A DNA stretch of 64,000 bases, taken from Rhizophagus irregularis (taxonomy: Eukaryota; Glomeromycota; Glomeromycetes; Glomerales; Glomeraceae). Where the stretch lies: NCBI RefSeq assembly GCF_026210795.1, contig NC_089447.1, positions 3,102,501-3,166,500 on the forward strand. The letters are read 5' to 3'. Position numbers and translations under genes: made by a program. The notes below the pieces were generated by a model that saw nothing but the letters and a program-made list of their open reading frames with translations, did not search any database and was not told where the DNA came from. Below, piece after piece: positions 23,620 through 33,560 of the stretch (position 1 is its first letter; every line of letters starts with the position of its first letter).

Positions 23620-23990
23620 ACCTAACCTGATAAAAGTCTGAAGAAAACTACTAAAAAAAAGAGAAAACGGCCAATAACTCATTTTTTAAATAAAAAAATT
23701 GGGTTTAAAAGAAATTTATCCGATCTGATAAAATCCGAAGGGGAAACTTACAAAAAAAGTAAAAAAATGGTTGGTTAACCATTTCTTTTAATAAAAAAAA
23801 TGAAGTTTCAAAAATTTTTTGAAACTTACCTGAAATATCGGTATCCACACTGGAACTGATTTTCTATAAAAAAAAATATAAAAAATCATTTTTTAGCTAA
23901 AAACGTTTTTTTAAGTAAGTTTCAAAAATCTATCGAAACATTACCTGGGAAAATGGTAGAACTGATTCCTTATAAAAGACAATAAAAAAA
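23620..23990 (-). other. mini-exon/intron tandem array 2
   Basis: On the minus strand there are short candidate exons flanked by intron signals. From high to low coordinate: an acceptor TTTTATAAG, a 24-nt segment and GTAATG; then TTTTTATAG, a segment of about 34 nt and GTAAGT; then further degenerate units ending near 23640 with TTTTTTTTAG and GTTAGG. The donor sits in a hairpin (AAGTTTCAAAAA / TTTTTGAAACTT). Candidate exons show no shared reading frame. The plan matches the arrays at 27.3, 34.4 and 45.1 kb with unrelated primary sequence. Confidence 0.45.
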
Positions 23991-24347
23991 AACGTTAATA
24001 CAGTACGCGTCACCTATACTCTACATCGATTTTACCCTTTTTTAAAATTTTATAACCCTTAAAATTCAAATGATATAAAAAATCTAAATCACAAATATGA
24101 AACTTTAAGACACAAAGAACAGTTGTTGTAGTTTACTTTTTTCCGATAACAAATCTGTCAATAGTTATAAAGTTTTGAAGTTAGGTCAATTTATTAGTAA
24201 AGCCAGAAATTCAGAATCATAATTTTGGCCAGAATTAGTTCAGATTTCGTAATTCTGGCCAAAATTAGTAAATCACGTGAAATGTTATGAAACACATTGC
24301 ATCTCTTTTTTTTTAATCGATTGCAAATTTTTTCTTTTTAAAACAAA

Positions 24348-25138
24348 ATGACACATTCATCAAAAAAACACCACATTGCTTTAACTAAATCTTGTACTGC
24401 CAATGGTATTTTTACTGCTGAAAATCATAATGAAACAAATTTTAAGAAAGAAATAAGAGAAATTGAAAATTTTTTAGAAAAAGATTGGGGTAATGATGAT
24501 GATAGTGAATGGGAAGAAGATATAGATCTAACGTTATCAGAAGCTAATTATAAAAGGCTTTTGGAATTAGAATTAATATGGAAGAAAGATGCTTACTTGG
24601 AAAAAAAAACACGTGGACCATATCTAACTGGATCAACTAAAAAATCTACATTTTATGATAATTATGGACCAAGTGGAAAATAGACTAAAGCTGCAGAGGG
24701 CACATCAAAATTAACGAGTTTTTTTCGCCCAAAAAATAAAGAAATAGAAATTCTTACAGAAGATGATGGATGGAATTTTAAAGGAGTTGAAATTAAAATT
24801 GAAGATTTAAAGGAAGAATTAAGAAGAGATCAATACAAAATGTCAGTAATTGAATATAATAAAAAAAGAGTAATATTTGAAATGTTAAAATGAATTAAAT
24901 TTAAAGAAAATGAAAAAGGATTAATAAAAGCAAGTGTTGAAGCTGCAGAATTAGTCTTTATTAAAAGTCGTTTATATAAAGCACGATGTATTAGAGTTTA
25001 GGCAAAATATTGGCTTCAATATTTTCAACTGCCATCAACCTTCCAAGGTAAACATCAAAAAATTATTCGATTAGTTGATGATGATGAAGATGTAGCAGCA
25101 AAATGTCAAGCCTGGATTCGTAGTCAGGGAGGACATAC
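24348..25138 (+). pseudogene. DDE transposase gene, 5' part (split by the 4.0-kb element)
   Basis: The frame opens MTHSSKKHHIALTKSC and continues in one phase to 25138. Features include an acidic stretch (DDDSEWEEDIDL), TRGPYLTGSTKKSTFYDNYG and SKLTSFFRPKN. Stops at 24681 (TAG), 24891 (TGA) and 24999 (TAG) sit where Trp, Arg and Trp would be expected. The frame runs to GGHT and is then cut by the element at 25139. The continuation at 29154 resumes in frame (HTTPKKFKEF) once the element and one 6-bp duplication are removed. The N-terminal half is likely a DNA-binding or multimerisation part of the transposase described at 29154. Confidence 0.75.
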
Positions 25139-25159
25139 AAGGACCCCGAACAATATATA

Positions 25160-25960
25160 CACAAGCCTACAATAAATTACCAGATTTCTCTAAAAATGCT
25201 TGGTAATTTTCACATTGCATAAAAATACATAAGTTTTTGATGAAATCACTCAATTTTTTTTTTATTTGAAAGATAATCCTTCGTAGATTTTATATTTTAA
25301 ATAAAAAAAATGTTTATAAGATATAAAAAAAATTATCTGATTATAAAATATGATAACTTTTTGAGGTTATTTTATATATTTATTTGCACATAGATAACTT
25401 TTAAAATTTCAAATATGTCAACCATTTTTATTTGCATTTTTAACAACTACAATTGATTATCTTTCAAATAAAAAAATAATTATTATAATCTGTTAAAATT
25501 TGACAGACTTGTATATATCTTAAAAAATGCCTATTTTACTATATTTTACTATTATTTTTCAAGTTTATTAGTAATTTTCAGTAAAATTGGCATTTTTCTA
25601 GATATACAAAAGTCTGTCAATTTTCAATAGATTTTAATAATTTTTTTTTTATTTGAAAGCTAATCAGTTGTAGTTTTTAAAAATGTAATTAAAATTGTTA
25701 TATAATTGACATTCTAAAACCTATCTATATAAATAAATATACAAAATAATTCTAAAAAAGGCTGTCATAATTAACAATTAGACAATTTTTTTCCATACTA
25801 TAAAATATCCTTTTTTTATTTAAAATTTAAAATCTACAATGGACTAGCTTTCAAATAAAAAAAAATCTGAACGATTTCATCAGAAATTTATAAACTTTTA
25901 TGCAATATGAAAATTACCAAGCATTTTTAAAGAAATCCGGTAATTTATTGTAGTCTTGTG
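25160..25960. mobile_element. 801-bp giant palindrome element, TA target
   Basis: CACAAGCCTACAATAAATTA at the left is the inverse of the right end (CACAAGACTACAATAAATTA), with TA on each side (25158-25159 and 25961-25962). Inverted similarity continues through most of the element to a centre near 25555. Paired strings include TGACAGACTTGTATATATCT / AGATATACAAAAGTCTGTCA and TATTTGAAAGATAATC. It could fold into a hairpin of several hundred base pairs. It lies entirely inside the 4.0-kb element. Confidence 0.75.
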
Positions 25961-26589
25961 TATAAAGGTAGGTTTTGAGTTTGCTTAACCAACATATAAA
26001 AATTTTTCCTATGTGAGATTTATTATTGCTTATTTGATAACATAATTTTTAAATAGTCAGATATAATTATGCGTAGCAGAGTATTAAATTATTAATAGTC
26101 AGATATATATTTGCGTAGCAGGATAGAATTTTTTAATATATATATATAATATAATATATATTTACATTTTCACATTAAAAAAATCTAATAAAATATGTAA
26201 ACAAAGTTATAAACATGTTTGTATAAAAAAAATTTACTATTTTTAATACAAAGAATAAGTTAATTGTATACGTAATACAGGAAACATTTTTAGATGTGAT
26301 CGTGTAACATGTTTTCGATAAAACAAATACGCGTCTGCATAACATTAAAATCATAAATCATATACGCGTCTGTGTAATATTTAAAAAATATATATTTAAA
26401 ATAAGAGCAAGAAAAATAAGTGTTTTTCTGTTTTTTTATAATTTTACACTATAAATTTTGTAATAATCAATAAAAGTTATTTCATTTTTACTTAGAAAAT
26501 TTTTTAAAAATATTTTTTTGACAAATTTTACAGTAAATTTTAAAAATAAAAATTCCGCGTATTGGTGGCGTTACAAAAAACATGAATAA

Positions 26590-26760
26590 ATCCATAAATA
26601 TCTATTCAATTATGAAAAAAATTTATATGTAAGTAGATTCGAACCTGCTGAACAACTTTACTTAAGAAGGTTTTGGATGTTTCCTTTGACTAAAGTGCCT
26701 AAATTACGCTCTGAAGTCACAGAACAGATATACGAAATATTAATAAGAAACATTTATAAG
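26590..26760. repeat. single copy of the roughly 175-bp TTCGACC-GAACAAC repeat
   Basis: AAGTAGATTCGAACCTGCTG followed by AACAACTTTACTTAAGAAGG and AATTACGCTCTGAAGT matches the tandem units at 4200-4750 and 33080-33560. All three locations are inside CAGGACCCC-type elements. Confidence 0.65.
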
Positions 26761-27269
26761 TTGTAATATTACAAAAAAATAATAATAGCTTTATCCATAC
26801 ATTATTTCAAAAATTTTTGTTTTTTTAGTTTTTTTTATATACATACTAGTATTCACCTGTTAACTACGTTAACAGTTAGAGGTAAATCTGCTTACAGTCT
26901 GTATAACAATTCTCTATATTTATAGTAATATGCACTTTTCAATCTTATTACTTAAAAATTCTTAAAAAAAAAAAAATATTTTTTATTTATTTCTTTGAGT
27001 TTTGCTAAAGATCACCAGTAGTGATTTTCACTAATAGTGAATTTTCACTATATGTAAATTTTATTGGTTAATTTTTTGCATTGTGACACAATTTTTATTT
27101 TTTAGTGACTTTGAACTATTTTTATTATGCTCTTTTATTTTTTTGCCTAAGAACACAAAGATCAATAAAAAACGCAAAAATTGAGGATAAGATCAAAGGT
27201 AATCACATCCCAAAGATAAAGAACACAAAGATCAATAAAAATGCAAAAATCAAAGATCAGATCAGAAAT

Positions 27270-27790
27270 GTTAGTAGTGTTCTCAAATCGAAAAAAAAAA
27301 CCAAAAAAGAAACAAAAAAACAAATGCAAATACTCACTTTAAAGCCAAAATCTGGAGTCCAAGTCCATCCCTAAAGAAAAAGAAAGAAAAGGAACATTAG
27401 TAGTGTTCCAAATCAAAAAAGAAAAAGAAACAACAAATAACACAAATACTCACTCCAAAACTGAAATCTTGAGTCCAGTAATATCCAAGTTCATTTCTAA
27501 AGAAAAAGAAAGGAAAAGGAACGTTAGTAGCGTTTCTAAATCAAAAAAACAAAAACAAACAAAAAACAATTGCAAATACTCGCCCAAAGCTGAAATCTGG
27601 TGTCCGGTAATATCCAAGTCCATTTCTAAAGAAAAAGAAAGGAAAATGAACGTTAGTAGTATTCCTAAATAAAAAAAAAAATAAATAAAAAATAACGTGA
27701 ATACTTACTTTAAGCCAAAAGCTGAAGTCCAAGTTCGTCTCTAAAGAAAAAAAAACAAAAGTTGCGCCATACAAAATCATAGCGTGATGC
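27270..27790 (-). other. mini-exon/intron tandem array 3
   Basis: About four minus-strand units of roughly 126 bp are present. Each has a mini-exon of about 30-43 nt (for example ATGAACTTGGATATTACTGG onward), donor GTGAGTATTTG or GTAAGTATTC, a long pyrimidine-rich intron, the branch string TACTAACGTTCC or TACTAATGTTCC inside a hairpin (GGAACATTACTAATGTTCC), and acceptor TTTCTTTTTCTTTAG. TACTAAC is the classical fungal branch consensus. One exon frame reads GYYWTQDFSFG-like peptides; a sibling reads TWTPDFGF-like. Upstream, a minus-strand ATG at 27792 could open a first exon (MHHAMILYG). Coding status is unknown. Confidence 0.6.
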
Positions 27791-27889
27791 AAGCTTTTTA
27801 AATTTTAAATTTATATAATTTATATATATGGTGTCGATCACCACTGGTGATCTTTCATAGTAAACCTTCGGTACTTTCTTACAGAACAA

Positions 27890-28570
27890 CGCTACGGGAT
27901 TCTTTTTTTTTTGTAGGTCAGTTTGGTAGGTTCGTTCAGTGTTCTTTTCGCTCTGAGATTCTTTTTTTTTTTTGTAGGTCGGTGTTCAGCATTCTTCTAT
28001 AGAATTTTCTTTTTTGTAGGTCAGTTCGGTATTCTCTTTCTTGTAGAATGACGCTCCAGGATTCTCTTTCTTGTAGGACGACGCCTTCAGGATTTTTCTC
28101 TTTTTTTGTAGGTCAGTATTCGATATTCTTCTATTGGGTTCGTAGGTTAAGTCATTTTCTCTTTCTTTTAATTTCCCTTTCGTTAGAGGATTCTAACCTC
28201 TTTTATTTTTTTTTTCTTTAGATCGGTCCTCTTTTCAGCATCGGATTTCAGGTAGATCTATAAAGCCCTCTTTCTTTCGTTTTCCTTTAGTTAGAGGTTG
28301 CTAACCTCTTTCATTTTTTTTTTTCTTTAGATTGGTCCTCTTTTCAGCATCAGATTCCGGGTAGGTCTATAAAGCCCTCTTTTTTTGTTTCCTTTAGTTA
28401 GGAGGTTGCTAACCTCTTTCATTTTTTTTCTTTAGGTTGGTCCTCTTTTTAACGCTAGATTCCAGGTAAGTCTTTCTTTGTTTTCGTTTGTTCCGTTTTG
28501 TTTTGTTTTGTTTCATTTTTCATACGTTTTAACCTTTACTCTCTCCATTTAGGTCTTAGCTCTTTAGCTC
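27890..28570 (+). other. mini-exon/intron tandem array 4 (opposite orientation)
   Basis: Three plus-strand units around 28200-28470 each contain acceptor TTTTTCTTTAG, a 30-nt segment (ATTGGTCCTCTTTTCAGCAT plus ten more), donor GTAGATCT / GTAGGTCT / GTAAGTCT, and a hairpin GAGGTTGCTAACCTC with the branch string GCTAAC. More degenerate acceptor-like repeats (TTTTTGTAGGTCAG, TTCTTGTAGGACGACG) precede them from 27890. The arrays at 27.3 and 28.2 kb run in opposite directions from a shared midpoint near 27.8 kb. Confidence 0.5.
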
Positions 28571-28914
28571 TAAGGTGCATCTTGTTTTCTTTTTTGTTTG
28601 TTTTGTTTCATTTTTTGTTCGTTCTAACCTCTACCCTCTCTATTTAGATCTCAGTTCTTTCGGCTCTTTGACCCTAAGGTGCATGTTTTTTTGTTTTTTA
28701 TTTCATTTTATTTGTGTTGCTTGTATTGTTTCATTTTTCATTCATTCTAACTTCTACTCTCTTTCCATTTTGTTGAAAAAAGGGAAAGGAAAAAAAACAA
28801 AAGTAAGAAAAATAAAAAAAAAAATAAAAAAATTAAACGCGTAACATTTTTATTAAGATCAATGCTATTGCATCATGTGTGTCCCGCACTGCGGTTGCAC
28901 AATTTGTAAATAGT

Positions 28915-28975
28915 TATTTATGTGAGTAGTCTAAACATAACGCCCACGTGATTGCAGTATTTTTTAAATATTAGA
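28915..28975. repeat. segment shared with 52445-52505
   Basis: TCTAAACATAACGCCCACGT followed by GATTGCAGTATTTTTTAA occurs here and at about 52460. Upstream partner strings are also shared: ACTAGTATTCACCTGTT at about 26845 and ACTAGTGTTCACCTGTT at about 52155. The two loci may thus be a long and a short member of one nested element family (about 26845-28975 and 52150-52505). Confidence 0.5.
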
Positions 28976-29153
28976 TTTTATATAAAAAATTATATATAAA
29001 TATATACATGTCATAAAATAAGTTGCTTAGCAGTGTAAAAAATTTATGGATTAGATAAAAGTTTGCTTAGCAGACATGAAAAATATCTGCTTATTGACCT
29101 TAGTAAATTTTGAATTTTTTATCTGACCTATATATATATTGTTTAGGGTCCTG

Positions 29154-29745
29154 ACATACAACACCAAAAAAGTTCAAAGAATTTATAGAACAAACTCTTT
29201 TACCTGAAACTGAAATTACTAAACAAAAAACTATTTCTGATTCTACTACAAAATGGTGGTTAAATGTATTAGGTTTTTTTCATCAATAACAAAGGCAAGG
29301 AGTATATTATGATGGACACGAAAGAGAAGATATAGTGAAATACCGAAAAATATTTCTAGAAGAAATGGATAAATATGAACCATATATGGCAAGTTATGAA
29401 AGAGAAACAATGGATAAAATCTTGCCAAATCTTCAAAATAGTGAAAAAGAACATATTTTGGTAACACATGATAAGTGCATTTTTTATTCTAATGATGGCA
29501 AGCGTGAAGTATGAGCAAAAATAGGTGAATTGCCATTATGAAAAAAAGGGAATGGTCGATCAATTATGGTAAGTGAATTTTTAACAGAAGTATGTGGACG
29601 GCTTAAACTAAATGCTCAAACAATTGAAAATTACCCTAATATTCCACAAGAAGCTTGCGTTTATTAGGATTACTTTTTAGCAAATACTGCAAGGATTGAG
29701 TTTCAAAATTCTGGTGGGAATAGTTGAAATATTTATGTGCCAGTG
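29154..29745 (+). pseudogene. DDE transposase gene, 3' part
   Basis: This continues the frame cut at 25138. It reads TPKKFKEFIEQTLLPETEIT, then VYYDGHEREDIVKYR, HILVTHDKCIFYSNDGKREV, KKGNGRSIMVSEFLTEVCGR. The YYDGHERED and VTHDKC-FYSNDGKR blocks are typical of a DDE-type transposase family widespread in fungal genomes; the Asp of THDKC is the likely first catalytic residue. Stops at 29287 (TAA), 29513 (TGA), 29539 (TGA), 29666 (TAG) and 29727 (TGA) inactivate it. At 29513 Trp and at 29539 Arg are expected. Similarity to the family fades after about 29700, before the remaining catalytic residues, so the gene is also truncated. Confidence 0.78.
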
Positions 29746-30868
29746 TGTGTTATAGTGATCAGGCTGTTCTGATAAATTATATTGTTATTTATTTATTTAC
29801 TAATACACTTTTATTCTTCCAGACATCCCAAAGCATATTTACAATATTAAGTAACTAATCTTTTGATTTTAAAAATAATTTAATGCAAGTACTTCGAGTT
29901 GGAAAGGCTCAGAAGTATCTGTTTGAATTTTAGAAGTACTGGTCGAAGGTTTACTGACAATAGTGATGAATTGTAGGGAGAAATAAAATGAAATAATAAT
30001 AATATCTCTCATCCACTTTCTACTATACATTTTCTGGTTTGAATTTAAAGCAAAAAAAGTAATATTAGTTCAAAATCAACACATCTATCCGGTTTTCTAT
30101 ACACTAGAGATCCGCCGTGATTGTAGCAAAACATGAATGTTCCTAGATCTTCGCTAACAATCCAATTTACTGATCATGAATTAAGATTTTACCCTAAATT
30201 GTCCTGCATTAGTATGCAGACCTCTAAATGATCAAAAAATATTAGCATACAGATTCCAGAGTAATCATACCAATTGTTCACACAAAAAAAATATTTGGTT
30301 GCGTCTCATCAAAACATTGCCTCCTCAGAGGAGAAAATTCTCATCTTGAAAAGATATTTCTTGAGACTGGTAAATTGAATTAGTTAAGTAATCATGTTTA
30401 CTATTCTCTTTGATTGGGCTAAAAGGTAATACACTAATAAATACAAAAGATGATGACTTTGTTCATAGTACATATTAAGTCTATCCTAGTATTTGCATCT
30501 ATTCTACCTTCTGCCCACTCTATTTCATAATATTAAAGAGATCCTCAAATCCTGAAATGAAAAGATACTAGTCAGGTATTAATTTACAGCTCTGAAGACG
30601 CTTCTTGCAAATGTATAGCAAAGTCTTATCTCCAGTATTTTTTTTTTACCAGCACTTCTTCACATTGCGATATGTTGTGAGTATGCTGGTCCTATTTGCC
30701 TGCCTTCTTGCAAACTCAAAACCAGGAAACAAGTAAGATCATTATTCCATTTCAGTTTGATTTATATTTTACTGGCCAAAGATCTGGAAAGAAAAATTTT
30801 GCTGGAAGTATTTATCAAATACTTTTGTAATTCTATTCCTTTAAAATCTTTTATGTAAATACCAGAAG
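29746..30868. other. region without recognisable feature
   Basis: Moderately A/T-rich, low-repeat sequence. I found no long coding frame, TIR pair or RNA gene. It may be the eroded end of the transposase element or single-copy spacer. Confidence 0.4.
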
Positions 30869-31499
30869 TAGAGCTCTGAAACAAGTCGAGTTGACTTACA
30901 AGTTAGTCAAGTTGAGTCAAGTCAAATCAAGTTGAAAATTACAATCAAATCGAATTGAGTTAAGTTGAGTTAATAATTTAATAAAATCGAGTCAAGTCGA
31001 ATTAAGTCAAATTAAACATAATTCCGGCCAAATTTATGGAATTTCCTTTTTGGAAATTATGTTACACAAAATCTGAGATGAAAATTTTTTGAAAATTACA
31101 AAAATGGAATTTTGTGAAATGGCGATTGATAACAATAACTATATTGGAGAAAGTTACTATGGAGACTCCAATTCAGAAGAAGAAACTCCCACTACCGCTG
31201 CTAAATGTGAATTTCATATTAATCAACAGCCAGTTATTGCAGTAATTGATAGTGGAGCTGCAGTTAGTATTATGACTACTGTAATAATAAAAATAAATAT
31301 TAAATAATGTTGTATAGCCGAAGAAAATTACATAATTTAATTTGCCTTAACTTGATTCGGTTTGATGGGCCAACTTAACTCGAATCAAGTCAAGTTTATA
31401 TTTTTTATAATTTTAACTCGACTCGACTTGATTTGATTTAACTTAAGTCGAATCAAGTTTACATATAACTTAACTTGACTTGATTTATTCAGAGCACTA
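30869..31499. mobile_element. hAT-type MITE with GTCGAG-like arms and captured insert
   Basis: It begins TAGAGCTCTGAAACAAGTCG and ends TTCAGAGCACTA. The flanks ACCAGAAG (30861-30868) and TCCAAAAG (31500-31507) agree at 6 of 8 positions. The arms are degenerate GTCGAG/GTCAAG arrays. The core matches 15410-15510 (TTCCTTTTTGGAAATTATGT, AATGGAATTTTGTG). The core is then replaced by about 190 bp encoding a retropepsin-like fragment before the inverted arms resume at about 31345. Confidence 0.75.
31124..31307 (+). pseudogene. retropepsin-like fragment inside a MITE
   Basis: The frame reads MAIDNNNYIGESYYGDSNSE and then CEFHINQQPVIAVIDSGAAV followed by SIMT. The string VIDSGA with flanking hydrophobic residues is the active-site signature of retroviral-type aspartic proteases as found in Ty3/gypsy retrotransposons. 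Only about 60 residues are present and the frame ends at 31307, so it cannot be an active protease by itself. The related MITE at 15257 has no such insert, which points to capture. An earlier ATG at 31089 lies in the MITE core. Confidence 0.7.
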
Positions 31500-32090
31500 T
31501 CCAAAAGAGTCTGAGATCTAAATATCCAGATTTTTACTGAAATCTGCTAAAATTTGTCAGACATGTATGAAGATATTTTTGGCCAAAGATTTGGAATATA
31601 TCAGAGATTTTGGGTTTTGCCAGAATTTATAATATTATTTTCTCACGTTTAAAAATAAGATCATATGGATCTTTTGCAATAGAAAGAAGGGTAACTGCCA
31701 GGAAAAACAAAATTTACATTTATATGCCAAATATGATCTTTATGCTCAAAAATAATATTAACTCAAAAAAAAATTTTCCCAGCCTTTTTTATTGCAAAAA
31801 GTCCATATGACAAGTTATGAGATTATAACGTCATACCATACTATTTATGCGTCAGTTTAAACTTTTTTTGGTTATTGTAAGGATGGTTTTGACTCATTTT
31901 TTATCATTTTAGTAATTTCAGTATATTCCTAAAAGAAAATTTATTATGCAAATTCCCAAAACAATATGTACTTAAAATGCAAAATTAAAATTCCAAAGTT
32001 CTTAAAAAAAGGTTTTTATTTTATTTTTTCAGCTTTCAGAATCATATTGCATTTTCCGTGTTAATATACCAATCACCTACAGAAGTTAAA
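31500..32090. other. upstream spacer of the split gene
   Basis: No independent gene supported. The short frame at 31610-31810 lacks coding character. This region presumably contains the promoter of the gene starting at 32091. Confidence 0.35.
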
Positions 32091-32726
32091 ATGTCCAAAA
32101 ATTCACCTGTAATAAGTTATTCGCATGAAGAACTTATAAACCTAGAAGATGCACTTGATCTAAATAGTATATCTGAATCCAAAACTCCTGATACTTCAAA
32201 ACCTGAAGTAAAAAATAATCTCAAAAGCTTCGCTGAAAATCTAGGTCTCAAATTTGCAAAAAAAGAAGATTTAAAGAAATTTTATGGTATATAAAAAATC
32301 TGTTCCAGCTTGATTGCATTTTTACTAATGCTAATGTATCCTTGTTTAGATTTCGCTGGCCCTGACTTCATTTGGCCATCTAAAATGAGTGAAAATGATC
32401 ACCTTGAAATTTTTGAATTCATTGTTGATCCCGAATGGGAAGATATTAGAATAGAGATCGCAATAAATGCTCTTACATATCATCGTCTAGTTGAATCTGG
32501 AGCTTTTAAAAATAAGCCAAAAGGATCATATGTGCTAATTGTTCATGGAGAAGTATTAAAGTATTATGAAAAAGATGTATCATCAGAAGACTACGAACAG
32601 CTTGAGAAAAAATATCCAGGGAAGTACTTTGCACCTATCACTAGAAAGATTGTTTTATTGCGCAGATTCTAAATGAGTGGCAAGTACATTTATAATTTAT
32701 ACACATTATGGCATTGGTGGATATTG
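32091..32726 (+). pseudogene. 5' part of a retropepsin-like host or retroelement gene, split by the 5.9-kb element
   Basis: Exon 1 runs from ATG 32091 (MSKNSPVISYSHEELINLED) to 32286. An intron at 32287-32349 (63 bp; donor GTATAT, branch TACTAATG, acceptor TTGTTTAG) joins in frame to give KKFYDFAGPDFIWPSKMS. Exon 2 continues through VDPEWEDIRIEIAINALTYH, GSYVLIVHGEVLKYYEKD, YPGKYFAPITRKIVLLRRF and meets a TAA at 32670. Coding-like sequence continues to the insertion point at 32726. The 3' part with an aspartic-protease-like motif is at 38959. I know this arrangement from repeated gene families in Rhizophagus but not its function. The start at 32091 is preferred over the upstream non-ATG frame start at 32058. 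Confidence 0.65.
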
Positions 32727-33079
32727 TAGGACCCCGGAAAATACTTATATAGGTAAAGTCCCAAAAATATTTTTTATTAGTAGCTCTAAGCATAGGTTTT
32801 TACTATGATCGCTAAGCATTGTTAATATCTAACTTTAAAAATTATATAAAAATAAGCAAATCAATCTTCTAACCTAATTAAATTTTTATTATAACACATA
32901 TAATTTATAAAATATATTTATTAATTAATATATTTTATTAAATCCAATTTTAAATATGTTGTGAAGCTAAACTAAACATAATATACAAGTAGATTAACAA
33001 TATTCAATTAATAAAGTTAATAAACAGTAAAAGAAAAATTTGAAATTAATACTATTATAAAAAATGTAAATTTCTCCAT

Positions 33080-33560
33080 AAGTATTATATTTACACCCAT
33101 AAAAATTAATATGTAGGTAGTTTCGACCTTGCTGAACAATTTTCAATTAATTTAGAAAGTCAATTTCATTTGACCAAAGAGGTGTAATTACGCTCTGAAG
33201 TTGTAAACAGAGAAATGAAAAATTCAGAAGTTAGTACCGTTATGAAAAATGCACTTTTCTCCATAAGTATTATACCCACACTCATGAAAATTAATATATA
33301 AGTAGTTTCGACCTTGCTGAACAACTTAATTTAGAAAGTCGATTTCATTTGACTGAAGTGGTGTAATTACGTTCTGAAGTTATAAACGAAAAAGTGAAAA
33401 TTTAAAAGTTATTTCTGTTAAAAAAAATATGCTTTTCTATATAAATATTATACTTAGCCTTATGAAAATTAAAATACAAGTAGATTTAACTTGCTGAACA
33501 ACAAACTTACTTAAGCATAAATGATAATTTGATATAACCAAAGTGGTGAGTAGTGAAATT
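33080..33560. repeat. tandem array of the roughly 175-190-bp repeat (3 units)
   Basis: Three units centred at about 33130, 33310 and 33490 share GTAGTTTCGACCTTGCTGAA, CATTTGAC-AAAGTGG and ATTACGCTCTGAAGT. The first two are about 190 bp apart and the next about 175. The same unit is at 4200-4750 and 26590-26760. Confidence 0.7.

Larger units (their letters stand above)
25139..29153. mobile_element. CAGGACCCC-family element, 4015 bp, carrying mini-exon arrays
   Basis: The left end AAGGACCCCGAACAATATAT and the right end (inverse of CAGGACCCTAAACAATATAT) are flanked by the perfect 6-bp duplication ACATAC (25133-25138 and 29154-29159). The element interrupts a transposase reading frame that is restored in phase by its removal. 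Inside are an 801-bp palindromic element, a copy of the roughly 175-bp CTGAACAACTTTACTTAAG repeat, subterminal GCGTAGCAG / TGCTTAGCAG motifs at both ends, and two mini-exon arrays in opposite orientations. No transposase is present, so it is non-autonomous. Confidence 0.85.

Noticed and set aside
26620-26680. tRNA-like string ATTCGAACCTGC
   Set aside because: It resembles a T-loop complement, but no pairing stems or other arms could be found, and it is part of the ~175-bp repeat.
27105-27792. Plus-strand Lys-rich frames and minus-strand Phe-rich frame
   Set aside because: Low-complexity readings of array 3 introns; only the short candidate exons have mixed composition.
31124-31307. Endogenous retrovirus or active retrotransposon
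   Set aside because: Only a protease-like fragment is present, with no reverse transcriptase, integrase or LTR; it lies inside a DNA-type MITE.
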